From Lunularia cruciata (lineage: Eukaryota > Streptophyta > Marchantiopsida > Lunulariales > Lunulariaceae): a DNA stretch of 64,000 nt. This document shows positions 10,913-20,900 of this stretch, in pieces. The position numbers and the translations under genes are program-made. The stretch is taken from contig OX419755.1 of assembly GCA_948567375.1 (NCBI GenBank), positions 73,164,944-73,228,943 of the forward strand, in the 5' to 3' direction. The notes beneath the pieces were generated by a model. That model was given only the letters and a program-made list of their open reading frames with translations. It was not told the origin of the DNA and made no database searches. Position 1 is the first letter of the stretch, and each line of letters begins with the position of its first letter.

Positions 10913-11640
10913 CCAAGAGCTAGCCATATGATCTAAATGTGAAGTTTGGTTTGGTAACATCTAGAATGATGTTATACATGATGTCAAAATAGATAAGATA
11001 GAAGTATCACCAAAAGAGTACTTTTACTAATAGTGCAGAAATTGAAATAGACTTGAGAACCTTAGAATCAATAGCTAGACATATGATTTAAAAGTGAGAA
11101 TTGGTTTGGTAACATCTGGAAGGATGTTACACATGATGGACTAAACAGATCAGAAAGAGGTATCACCAAAAGTGGACTTCTACAAATAGAGTAGGAACCG
11201 AAATATGCCTAAAATCTTTGAAGGCAATTTTGGAGGCCTAAACGGATGAATTAGGCCTTGAAAATGTGCACATTCCCCCCAATAGAGGAAAGGATATCAT
11301 TCCCTTCCCTTGCTTTGTCTCATCAAGAGCTTTCTAATGGTACCTTACTCACGTGATTTTGAGATTCTTATAGGAAGATTCCCTAAAAGATTCCCTTTGG
11401 TCAAAGCTTGTTTGACCAACCAGATAGGACCTAGACCAAACATGTCACCCATCCAAGTAAGTAATCCAAGGGTGGAGCTTGCTGACATGTCACTTATCTG
11501 TGTCCCTAATCCTATAGTGGAGCTTCTTTGGAGGAGATCCTCTTTGTCTACATAATAAAGAGAAGGTGCTCCCTTGGGGCATCGATTGTTTGAGTGTGCA
11601 ATCTGTGTTTTCTCTCTTCTCTTGTCCTTGGAGTATTACA
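10913..11640 (+). repeat. B 5' LTR
   Basis: Starts at ccaagagctagcc; the seven leading bases seen at 26503 and 63424 (tgtaata) are missing. It ends ...ggagtattaca at 11640, next to the PBS. A roughly 155-bp segment is imperfectly duplicated in tandem (from about 10921 and again from about 11076), each beginning with a tag(c/a)catatgat motif and containing ttggtttggtaacatct and gtatcaccaaaag. Duplication in U3 could multiply enhancer sites. Confidence 0.88.
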
Positions 11641-11641
11641 A

Positions 11642-11654
11642 TGGTATCAGAGTG
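11642..11654 (+). promoter_or_regulatory. B primer binding site (initiator Met tRNA type)
   Basis: TGGTATCAGAGTG lies one base after the LTR end. TGGTATCAGAGC is the standard plant PBS complementary to the 3' end of initiator tRNA-Met, used by chromoviruses to prime minus-strand synthesis. Confidence 0.85.
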
Positions 11655-11780
11655 AGTGTTTTAGTCCAAGAGAGTGGATCACCCCTCTTGGAATAGTACG
11701 AACTACTGAAACTAAGTAATTTGAGGTGGAGAACGTAGAATAGTTGCTAGACTTAGGAAGGACTTTAGAGAGCGGATGGG

Positions 11781-12210
11781 ATGGATGCGCCGGGAGGCCA
11801 ATTTCCCGCACCTAGCTGTCCATTCTCAAACCCATTCCACATCAAGGTTATGTACATCCAGCGTGAGCAGATGAGGGTATCGCTAGTTTATCACTTTGGT
11901 GTAGAATTCATGGATAGAGTGATGAACTCACCAAACCCGGTGATTCTACCTGTGGTGATATATGACAGAGAGTGGGATTTGACAATCTACATTCTATTAT
12001 GATAATATGGATATGAATGTCCCAAATCCTCTCCCTTTCAACACTCAAGTAGAAATCCGTTATGTAGTGAGGCCGAAAGTGGTGTTTAGAGATTTTGTGG
12101 TTAGGAATTTTGGTGAGGAGTATTATCAACAAGTGATAGCTTCTGAGGTCCCAATGGTAGTTCCAATAGTTCGTGCGCCTTCCAGAGTGATTATATTGAC
12201 TCTGTATTGA
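11781..12210 (+). pseudogene. B leader ORF pieces of unknown function
   Basis: Two ORF pieces in different frames lie between the PBS and gag: 11781-12002 (73 residues, starts MDAPGGQFPAPSC) and 12007-12210 (67 residues, starts MDMNVPNPLPF). Joined by a one-frame shift they would make a protein of about 140 residues. The pieces look loosely repetitive (HFGVEFMDRVM, NFGEEYYQQVI). I do not recognise it, and standard chromoviruses have gag directly after the leader. It could be chance open sequence. Confidence 0.3.
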
Positions 12211-12243
12211 AGTAGACATTAGCAATTGAGTGTTGCAGGAACC

Positions 12244-13330
12244 ATGGATCCGCAATTGCAAGAGTTGGTGCAAGGAATGCAAGGGATGTTGAATGAATTT
12301 TGAGAGATTAAGATGACCATGGAGACATTACAAAGTCTAGTGCAGATCCTCAGGAACGATCAAGCCATGCAAGAAGAAGAGCCGTCTTAAAACCCAATAC
12401 TGCGACTGAAGTACTTGGAGAGGCACCCTTGCCTACAAACCCTATCAACAATGAAGCCACATTGCTACTCCGGATGAAGAAGACCTACAACATCGAGCCT
12501 TACAAGGGGCAGCGTTTGAGTAGAGTAGTGGAAAATTGGATCTCGAGAATGAATTGATATTTCCGATTTTTCTCAACAGAGATTACAGAGCATGCTACAT
12601 GCGTGTTTGCATGTGGGTACTTGACCGATAAAGCCCTCACATGGTATGATGCTTGGGAACGATCCATGCTAGCAGAGAGAAGGGCGGTCACATGGACAAC
12701 AATGCAAGAAGGACTGCTGAAGAATTTCCAATTAGTGGATTTTGTGCAAATGGCTCGAACCCGACTATGGGGATTGAGACAGAAGAATAGCATACAAGAG
12801 TATGTGGAGGCATTTCTGGATCTACAAGTTGCAATTACCAACATGAGTCCAGTAGATGCTCTCGACAATTTCAAACGAGGGTTGAAAGAGCGGATTTGCC
12901 AAGAAGTCATGGTGCAAAATCCTCGCACGGTATTTGAAACCATTGCTTGTGTGCAGAGAATAGCAAGAGCATTAGGTGGAGGTGAAGGAGTAGCTCCACC
13001 TCAACATTATTGGGCAGAAATGCCACACATGGGTGGACCAATACCGATAGAATTGGGCAACCTTTGATTCCGGGATCGAGGATCACGACCGCTTCAAGGG
13101 GAGCGGGGACAAGTAGAAGAACAAAGAGATGGAGTCCCACAAGGAGAAGGGACTTAAGGAGAACAATGCCGTTGTTACAAATTGTGGCCGTATTAGGCAC
13201 ATATCTACCAACTGTCGCACTTGTTTCCCTAGAGGCCCTTGGCCTTTGTTTAGGCAATCTTTGAACAACATGGAGAGACACATTGAAGAGGAGGAGGTGG
13301 AAATCACTTCGGGAAATGAAGATTGCTAGT
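12244..13330 (+). pseudogene. B gag, decayed
   Basis: The likely start is ATG 12244 (accATGGATCCGC, reading MDPQLQELVQGMQG). The capsid-like core is clearest at 12603-13067, with ALTWYDAWER, LKNFQLVDF, RLWGLRQKNSIQEYVEAF and LKERICQEV, typical of the plant Ty3/gypsy retrotransposon gag domain. A CCHC knuckle near 13174-13212 reads NCGRIRHISTNC. Its first Cys is lost by a one-base shift (tgttacaaattgtggc). Stops at about 12300 and 12390 and several frame changes inactivate it. Confidence 0.75.
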
Positions 13331-13433
13331 AAATGTACCTCGCGGCCTTACTGGCTCAATAAGGAAGCAAAGAAGCAAGGGAAGGAAGAAGAATAATGCG
13401 CAAAGATCCCAAAAGGCAACCTCACAATTGATT

Positions 13434-13985
13434 GTCGTGAATGGAATCCTAGAAGGTAATCAAGTGAGAGTATAATAGATCCGGGAGCACTAGAGAATTT
13501 CTTGTCTTGCTCTGTTGCAATAAGATTGGGAATGGATCTAGAAAGAGATGGAAGTGAAGAAGGAGAGTTACCAAATGGGCAAACAGAGAGGATTGAATCA
13601 TTACTTAGACAGGTAACCCTCTCTGTAGGAGAATATAAGGAAGCAATTGAGTGGCGAGTGATATAGTTAGCTCGTTATGATGCAATTTTAGGCATGCCAT
13701 GGATGGAGCAGTACAACCTTATGGTGGATTGGAGTAAGAAAGTAGTGAGAACCGACCAATGGTCAATCATTGGGGTTAAAGAAAAATCACACAGGCAGAA
13801 ACTGCCTCTATATGTCGTAGGGACGGCAACTATCTGTAAGACCGATAGATGTTTTATAGGTCTAATAAGAGAAGTCCAGAGTGCACAACTCAATGGACAA
13901 ATTCTTGAGAAATTGAAGGATGTGGTGGATGAGTTTCAAGACGTCTTTCTTGATGGTCTACCCTTAGGATTACCACCAAAAAGGT
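13434..13985 (+). pseudogene. B protease and connection region, decayed
   Basis: An aspartic protease of the retropepsin type is visible as IIDPGALENFLS near 13474-13509; the usual DSG/DTG triad is DPG here. DAILGMPWMEQYN near 13680-13718 is the typical end of the fold. It continues to DVFLDGLPLGLPPKR before the RT. A TAG at about 13665 and a TGA at 13985 interrupt it. Confidence 0.7.
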
Positions 13986-15729
13986 GAGTAGATCACAAAA
14001 TCGAGACACTTGTGGGGAAGACGCCTCCTTGTATGGCCCCATATTGCCTATCACCTCATGAGTTGGAGGAGTGTAAGACTCAAATTGAGGAGATGCTGCA
14101 AAAAGGGTTCATCCAACCTAGCATATCACCATATGAGGCCCCTGTCTTGTTTGTGAAGAAGAAGGATGGTACAATGCGCATGTGCATTGACTATCGGGGT
14201 CTCAATCAGCAAACGGTGAAGAAAAAATACCCCTTACCTCGCATGGATGACCGGTTTGATCAACTCCATGGAGCGAGATACTTCACCAAACTGGACTTGC
14301 GGAGTGGTTACAATCAAATCCGAATCGCAGAGGAGGATGTGTACAAAACTGCCTTTCAAACCAAGTATGGCCACTTTGAGTATCTTGTGATGCCTTTTGG
14401 CCTCACCAATGCACCTGCCACTTTCATGAGTCTAATGAGTGACATATTTCATCCATACTTGGATAAGTTTGTTATCATCTTCTTGGATGATATCTTAGTA
14501 TACAGTAGCACGATGATAGAACACAAACAACGTCTACGGGAGGTCCTCCAGATTCTAAGACTAAATCAGTTGTACGCCAAAATCTCAAAGTATGAGTTTG
14601 GCAAGTCTGAAGTAGACTACTTGGGGCATAGAGTAAGTGTAGAGGGCATTCAAGTATTGACAGATAAAATAGAGGTCATTCAAAAATGGAGTGCCCCAGA
14701 AGATCAGACTCAACTTAAGAGCTTCTTGGGGTTGACGAGATTCTATCATAGATTTGTCAAGGACTTGTCCAAGGTTGCATAGCCCTTAACGGTACTATTT
14801 GGCAAGGGGAAGAAGTGGACATGGGGAATTGCACAAGAGTTGGCCTTTCAAGAATTGAAGGCCGCCTTGCTACATGCACTAATCTTGAAGTGGTATGCCC
14901 AAAACATCCAATCAAGTTGGCTATAGATGCATCAGGCGTAGCAATGGGAGTAGTCCTACAGCAAGAGTGGCATGATGGATGGCATCCAATTGCATATTTC
15001 TCTCAAAAGTTGTTACCGACAGAGCATAACTACCACACCACAGAAGAGTTGGCCATTGTTCTAGCAACCAAGCATTAGAAGCACTACCTGGGCAAGAAGG
15101 CATTTGTAGTAGAGATAGACCACAAACCTCTAGTCTACCTCGAGACGCAGAAGGATCTATCTCATCGCCAAATTCGGTGGGCAGAGTGGCAGCAACGCTT
15201 CAACATGACAATCACCTACATGAAAGGTAAGAAGCAACTTGCAGATGCATTCACCCGCATGCCAATGGCCAACAACTTGGTGGCAGAGGTAAAGATTAAC
15301 CCTGAATTCTAGCAAGAGATTCTAGCTACTACAAAAACTGATCCATAGATTGTAGAAGCACAATCATCCAAAGGTGTCACCAGCACCCAAGGACTCACCT
15401 TTTGGGATGGCAAATTATGGATCCCAAATGTCCTAGAATTACGCACCACCATTCTAGCGGAATGTCATGATTCGGCCATTGCAATTCATGTTAGAGTGGA
15501 CAAGACCTTGGATGCAGTCAAGCGCTATTACTATTGGCCCAAGATGAGCAACGACGTGATGTATTATGTGCGTAGCTGCCTACTTTGTCAATAGAACAAA
15601 GCCTCTAATCAAGCTCGTGCAGGGCTCCTTCAACCTCTCCCCACTCCTACCCAACGTTGGGAACAAGTGAGTATGGATATCATCTGTGAATTACCCAAGA
15701 CCACCTTAGGGTTTGACTCCATTGTGGTC
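13986..15729 (+). pseudogene. B RT, RNase H and integrase N-terminus
   Basis: RT is open from 14012 to 14782 and classic for chromoviruses: [49 protein letters not shown] and the catalytic FLDDILVYS near 14478-14505. RNase H follows (KLAIDASGVAMGVVLQQ) with a stop at 15076. The integrase zinc-binding H-H-C-C region lies near 15465-15590, ending RSCLLCQ. The frame then reaches LGFDSIVV, where A2 interrupts it. In-frame stops at about 14780, 15076, 15312, 15346 and 15592 disable it. Confidence 0.88.
15726..15729. repeat. A2 target-site duplication GGTC (left)
   Basis: GGTC directly precedes the 5' LTR and is repeated directly after the 3' LTR at 23532-23535. Joining B across this site restores the integrase frame (DSIVV followed by FVDRLSKM), confirming the insertion. 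Confidence 0.9.
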
Positions 15730-16408
15730 TGTAACACCCATTTGTGCATGTGTGTGGTATTGTGATATTTAGCTTGGTATTACAAGTACTTAAGAGATAT
15801 TATTTATATAGAGATAAAGGATGGTTCTATATTAGTCATGGTTAGCTAAAGTTAGTCATAGCTAAGATAGATGGGACCTTACTTTAGAGGAAGTAGAAAA
15901 GATGAGCACCACTATTTTGGATTTTAGTGTGTTGACTTGGTATTATTCCTAGGTGTTTGGCTTTGGGGAAAGAGTTGAGAACTCTTGGGCCCGCAAGCCT
16001 TTTTGTTTTGGATTCTTCTTTAGTCCAAGGATAGCCCATGTGAAGGAATCCTTGCTTTAGTGGTTGGGTCAAGATAAGGGGAATATGCCCATGTGAATGG
16101 ATATTCCTTTCTACTTTTTGACTTTACTTGACTTTTAGTCTAGTAACTTGAGTTACTACGGTAATTAGTAACTTTGGTACGTAACTATTTCACAAGTATA
16201 TAAACAAGGAGTGAGGAGGTACTCATCATCCTTTCATTTGCAACTATCTCTCTCTCATTGAGTTCTCTAGTGAGCAATGTCTTGAGTCTTGGAGTGTTAG
16301 CCTTGGAGGAGTATGATGGAGTTGGGGTTCCTTGCCTTCTTAGTCCATGGTGCGCTACCATAATAGCCATCAGAGGTTCATCCTGAGTGAGAGACAGGCC
16401 GGCTCACA
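15730..16408 (+). repeat. A2 5' LTR
   Basis: 679 bp, TGTAACACCC to CCGGCTCACA. A TATA box, TATATAAAC, is at 16197-16205, about base 468 of the LTR, placing transcription initiation roughly 30 bp downstream. U3 contains small inverted repeats (aagagttgagaactctt; agtaacttgagttact). Confidence 0.95.
16197..16205 (+). promoter_or_regulatory. A2 LTR TATA box
   Basis: TATATAAAC in the 5' LTR, present in all sufficiently complete family A LTRs. It is the only strong TATA match in the LTR and is correctly placed for a U3 promoter. Confidence 0.65.
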
Positions 16409-16412
16409 TTTT

Positions 16413-16431
16413 TGGTTCCGTTGCCGGGACC
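16413..16431 (+). promoter_or_regulatory. A2 primer binding site (Asp-tRNA-like)
   Basis: TGGTTCCGTTGCCGGGACC four bases after the LTR. It matches the plant tRNA-Asp PBS (TGGCGCCGTTGCCGGGGA) except at bases 4-5 and near the 3' end. tRNA-Asp priming is common in the Athila/Tat branch. The two internal mismatches are shared by A2, A4, A5 and A6, so they belong to the family. Confidence 0.65.
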
Positions 16432-17268
16432 TCTCTAGAAGGCAAGATAATGTTCCGCGTCCAATTCTACATTAGGCAGAAGGAGGCTATGAGAGCTCAC
16501 TTGGAGAGAACATTAGGAGAGGAGAGGGCTGAACTTATGTTAGAGAACCAAGATCCATTTGTATACCCTGTAGTTCATTATGATGTCTTTGAGGTGATTT
16601 TGTACATCTTGTACACATGAGAGGAATTGGAGAGATTGTGTGAGGTGGATTGCAGATTTTGGGGATTAAGGTGATTTTGGGCAAAATCTCAAGTTTGAGA
16701 TCTGGACTTGAGATTTCTACACATGATAGCTTGGGTTATCTTTCAGTTAGCACACTTGAAATTATTGAGAGAGCTTCTATGCGCACTGGGCTAGAATTTT
16801 TGAAAGTTGATAGGGTAAAGTGCTCCCGCAACTGCATGCTCTCTGGAAAATTGTACAGAGTCTGCCATTTCTTCAATTTTTAGTGAATTGTCTTGAGAAT
16901 TTCCAAGAAAATTCAGTGCATTGTATCCTACCTGGTGCCACAAAAATTAGAGAGAGATCATTTTTGCGCAGTGCGTTATGAGTTTTTGAAGTGAGGGGGG
17001 TGGTTTTCAGACCAAATCTGAAATATGGGTGCTGAATAGAAAGGTGTCTAGGCCAAATGGCTCGATGAAAAGATCTAAAATTTTGCAGGGAGGGACGCCC
17101 TAGAGTTGTGATCAAGTGTGGAAAATTTCAGAGTACTGTGACATATTCGTTGGGAGATTTGAGTGACATTGTGAGGAAGGGTCAATTCTGCAGAGTGGAG
17201 ATCTCATGCATGAGAAGTTTGAGATCAACAAAAAGCATGTTTGAGTGTTTAGATTCATCTTTGGGAAC
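16432..17268 (+). other. A2 leader with conserved short ORFs
   Basis: Between the PBS and ORF1 there are open stretches conserved among A copies. One runs through the PBS itself, 16387-16620 (77 codons, GTG start in the LTR; contains SLEGKIMFRVQFYIRQKEAM). A second spans 16650-16883 (contains LEFLKVDRVKCSRNCM) and a third 17108-17296. They lie in different frames and end at the same stops in the copies I compared. They could be remnants of one longer ancestral ORF or structured leader RNA. Confidence 0.4.
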
Positions 17269-17742
17269 ATGGAGGGTCATCAAGAGTGGAAATTGAGATT
17301 ATGCAAGGTTCCCCAAGGGTTTGAGGTGATTGTAGGGGTGGATTTGAGGAAAAGAGAGTTTACAATAGAATTTGAAGAGAGTGTTGAGAGGATCCAAAAA
17401 CCTACACCACTTGGAGGAAAGAGTGAGTCTAAGTGCTTTCTATGTGGAGAGAAGGGACATAAGGCAAGTTCATGTCCATTAACCTTTGAGAGCAAGAGAT
17501 TGAGGGAAAGGAGAGGCTTACTTGACTTGGGTTTGCATGTTGGACCTTCTTCACCAAGATTGGGAGGGAGAAGATCTAAGACCAAGGAGTTGTGTGAGGT
17601 TTGTGGAGTTGAAGGACTTCCAAAAGGACATGAGTGTAGTGGAGTAAAAGCACTTTTGGAAACTTTGGTGAAGGATCTTGGAGAGAGTCTTAGTACAGCT
17701 ACAGAAATACTACCACCTTCATCAGCTAGTTCTCAAGATTAG
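17269..17742 (+). CDS. A2 ORF1, zinc-knuckle protein upstream of gag-pol
   Basis: 157 residues from ATG 17269 (MEGHQEWKLRL); the frame extends upstream to a GTG at 17245. The N-terminal part (EVIVGVDLRKREFTIEFEES) precedes a CCHC knuckle, CFLCGEKGHKASSC. A basic segment and a second Cys/His cluster, CEVCGVEGLPKGHEC, follow. The C-terminus is Ser-rich. It is separated from gag-pol by 235 bp that end in an A/G tract. Zinc knuckles bind nucleic acid, so an RNA-binding accessory role is plausible, but the protein is not a recognised family. ORF1 is also intact in A5 and A6. Confidence 0.7.
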   Translation: MEGHQEWKLRLCKVPQGFEVIVGVDLRKREFTIEFEESVERIQKPTPLGGKSESKCFLCGEKGHKASSCPLTFESKRLRERRGLLDLGLHVGPSSPRLGGRRSKTKELCEVCGVEGLPKGHECSGVKALLETLVKDLGESLSTATEILPPSSASSQD

Positions 17743-17977
17743 TGATGGAGATAATCTTTCAACTTATGGATAAACTATCCATGAGAGTTAGATTAATATG
17801 CACTCTAGGATTTGATGTTGCTATAGAAATCTTGGAGCAACCTGAACCTTTTGTGTTCCCTAGAGTGGATTATTCTCAGATGGTGTTAGTCATGTATATA
17901 CTCTATTAGTAATAGAGTGAGAGAAAAGAAAAGAGAAAAAAAAAATTAAGAGAAAAGAAAGATAGTGAGGGGTTAAG

Positions 17978-20900
17978 ATGGGGAAACTTCCGGTTTTCTT
18001 TGGCAAGGATGGAGAAGATGTGGAGGCCTTTGTGAGAGACTTCAAGAGAGCTTGCATAGGAAACAATGAGAGGAGGAAGAATGAGTGGGCCTCATTATTA
18101 CCAGATTTCTTTGAGGATGCAGCACTTACATGGTATGAGTCAGAATACCAAAAGAGAGAGAGGAGAGAGGGGGAAGAGGAGTCTTGGGAGACTTTGACTT
18201 CAGCACTCATTGAGAACTTTCTTCCTGATGAGAGTTATGAGAGATTGATGAGTGAGGTTACATTTCTCAAGCAAGGAGATGGAGAGAAAGTGAGGGTCTA
18301 TGTGGAAAGAGTGGAAAAGTTGGAGTCCAGATTTCGCATAGTGTTGAGGAAGGGTGGGGATGATGTGGAGACTACAATGATTGGCATAGGGGCCATGCTC
18401 ACCAAGAATTTTGTGGGAGGATTGAGACCACAAATTAGAAGCAAGGTGAGATATGAGAAACCTTCTTCCAAGGTTGAAGCTATCAAGATCGCAATTCGTA
18501 TGGAGGAGAGTTTGGAAGGGGATGAGAGTGATTTGGTGGTGAAGGAGGTTGTGCATCCTCCTCAAGGCTACAAGTATGGTGGAACTTCTGATACTTTGGT
18601 GACAAGGGTTGCACCACAAGTAGTAGTTGCTCCAATTCTTGCACCTCCACCAAAAGATCCACTCCAAACCATCACAGAACAACTTGCGGATCTCAAGATC
18701 AATGTGGTGCAACTATGGGAGAAGAGAGAGGTGGATCAGAATGTAGGGAGAGGACCTAGGAGTTATGGAAACTATCCATATAGAGGAGGCCAACCAGCCA
18801 ACAATTTCAATGATAGAAATTGTTTTGGTTGTGGAGGAAGAGGCCATATCCAAAGGAATTGCCCAAATTCCACTTACCATGGAGGAAGGGGTTATGAGGG
18901 AGCCAATAGAGGGAAAGAGGGAGGTAGTGAAACCCAAGTGGCTCCTAATCCCAACAAAGGTAAGGGGATAGCATCCATAGATGTGGTTGAGAGCAAGTAT
19001 GAGAAGGGAGAGTGCTCAAACTCCAAGGGTCTTAATTTGGAGCTTTTGGCACAAGAGAAGAAGAGAGCTCGTTTTGCAGAGGATGTTCACTCTTCTCAAG
19101 GATTTACTTCAAGCAAGGATACTCCTATGTCTACTAGGAGCACTCGCACCTCAACACCATCAACAACAAAGACTCCAAGGAAGAAGTTGGGGATGGAGGA
19201 CTTCTTGATCTCAAAGCAACAATGGAACTACAATGTGTTGGAGGATGTTGGTAGTCACAAGGCTAACATCACAGTGGGCCAATTAATTGCTTTGAACCCT
19301 ACCTTGAGAAAGGAGCTTAGAGATGGTTTGAGTTCTACAAGGAGCAAAAAGAAGAAGAAGGCAAAAGTTCCAGTATCAATGGGGGTGGTGGATGCCAAGC
19401 CAGCACCATGGGAGGCTTGTGAATATGCCTCCAAGATTGATGTGAGAGTGAATGGTCACAACATCAAGGATGCATTGGTTGATGGAGGATCAGCAGTGAA
19501 TGCCATGTCAGAAAGGTTGATGAAGAAGTTGGGTATGATACCCTCAAGACCTTCAACATTTGTGGTGAGCATGGCAAACAAGCAACAAGTTCGACCAGTA
19601 GGGGTGATGGATAAGGTGGTAGTTTCAGTTATGGGAGTTCAAAATCTCATGACTTTCCAAGTCTTGAAGGATTCAAGCTATGACTTACTTCTTGGGAGGC
19701 CATGGTTGAGAGCAGCACGCACAACTGATCGATGGCACAAAGGGTACTTGAGGATTGGGCCATCAAACCATAGAGTCACTGTTCCTGTGACTAACACCAC
19801 CAACACTTCACATTCAGATACCCCATCTTCTAATTATTGGGAATCAGATTCTGAAGAAGGAGCTTCAGGTGTGGACACAAGCATGGAAGAGGAGACTTCC
19901 ACGGAGGAAGATGAATCTGAATCTGATTCAGATGTGTATCCCTTGTGTGCTATGGATTTTGCACCTAAGCCAGAGGTTTTGAAGGACCCAGATAAATCAC
20001 CATTGACACTTGAGGAGGTAGAGAGAAGGTTATCTACCCTCAAGTATGGCCCAAATGTTACCAAGGAGGAGAAGGTGAGATTTGAGGAGATTTTCCGCAA
20101 GTTCATCCATGTGTTTGCTTTTAGTTACAAGGATTTGAAGGAAGTCACCTTGGAGGAGCACAAGATAGAGGTGGAGTCACATGCAAGACCAATCCGCCAA
20201 AAGCAACGTCGCATTAGCCCACCAATATCTTTGGTTGTGAAGGAGGAGATTGATAAGCTCAAGGAGGCTGGATTTATCTTTGAGGTGGAGAATTCAGAAT
20301 GGGTGTCTCCAATTGTCATTGTGAAGAAAAAGAATGGCAAGCTTCGGGTATGTGTGGATTACAAGAAGCTCAATGCTGTTACCAAGAAGGACTACTACCC
20401 ATTGCCATTCATTGATGAGATCTTGGAGGAGGTTGCAGGTCATGAGAGGTACAGTTTTGGAGATGGTTATAGTGGATATAACCAAATAAAGATTGCACCA
20501 GAGCATCAACAACTCACCACATTCACCACACCTTGGGGAACTTACGCTTTCAAGGTCATGCCTTTTGGGCTTTGCAATGCTCCAGCCACATTCCAACGGT
20601 TCATGAACAAGGTATTTGAACCTTTCATTGGGAAATTTGTGAGAGATTTCATTGATGACTTTTGTGTCTATGGGAGCAAGGAGGAGCACTTTGAGCACCT
20701 AATCAAAGTCTTGCAACGCTTGGATGAGGCAAATGCATCACTCAACCCAGAGAAGTGCATTTTTGGATGTGAAGAAGGTCTACTTTTGGGGCACATCATC
20801 TCCAAGGATGGAATAGCAGTTGATCCTGAGAAGGTGAGGAAAATCTCAGACCTTCCATTCCCTTCAAGCTTGACAAAGTTACGCCAATTCTTGGGAATGG

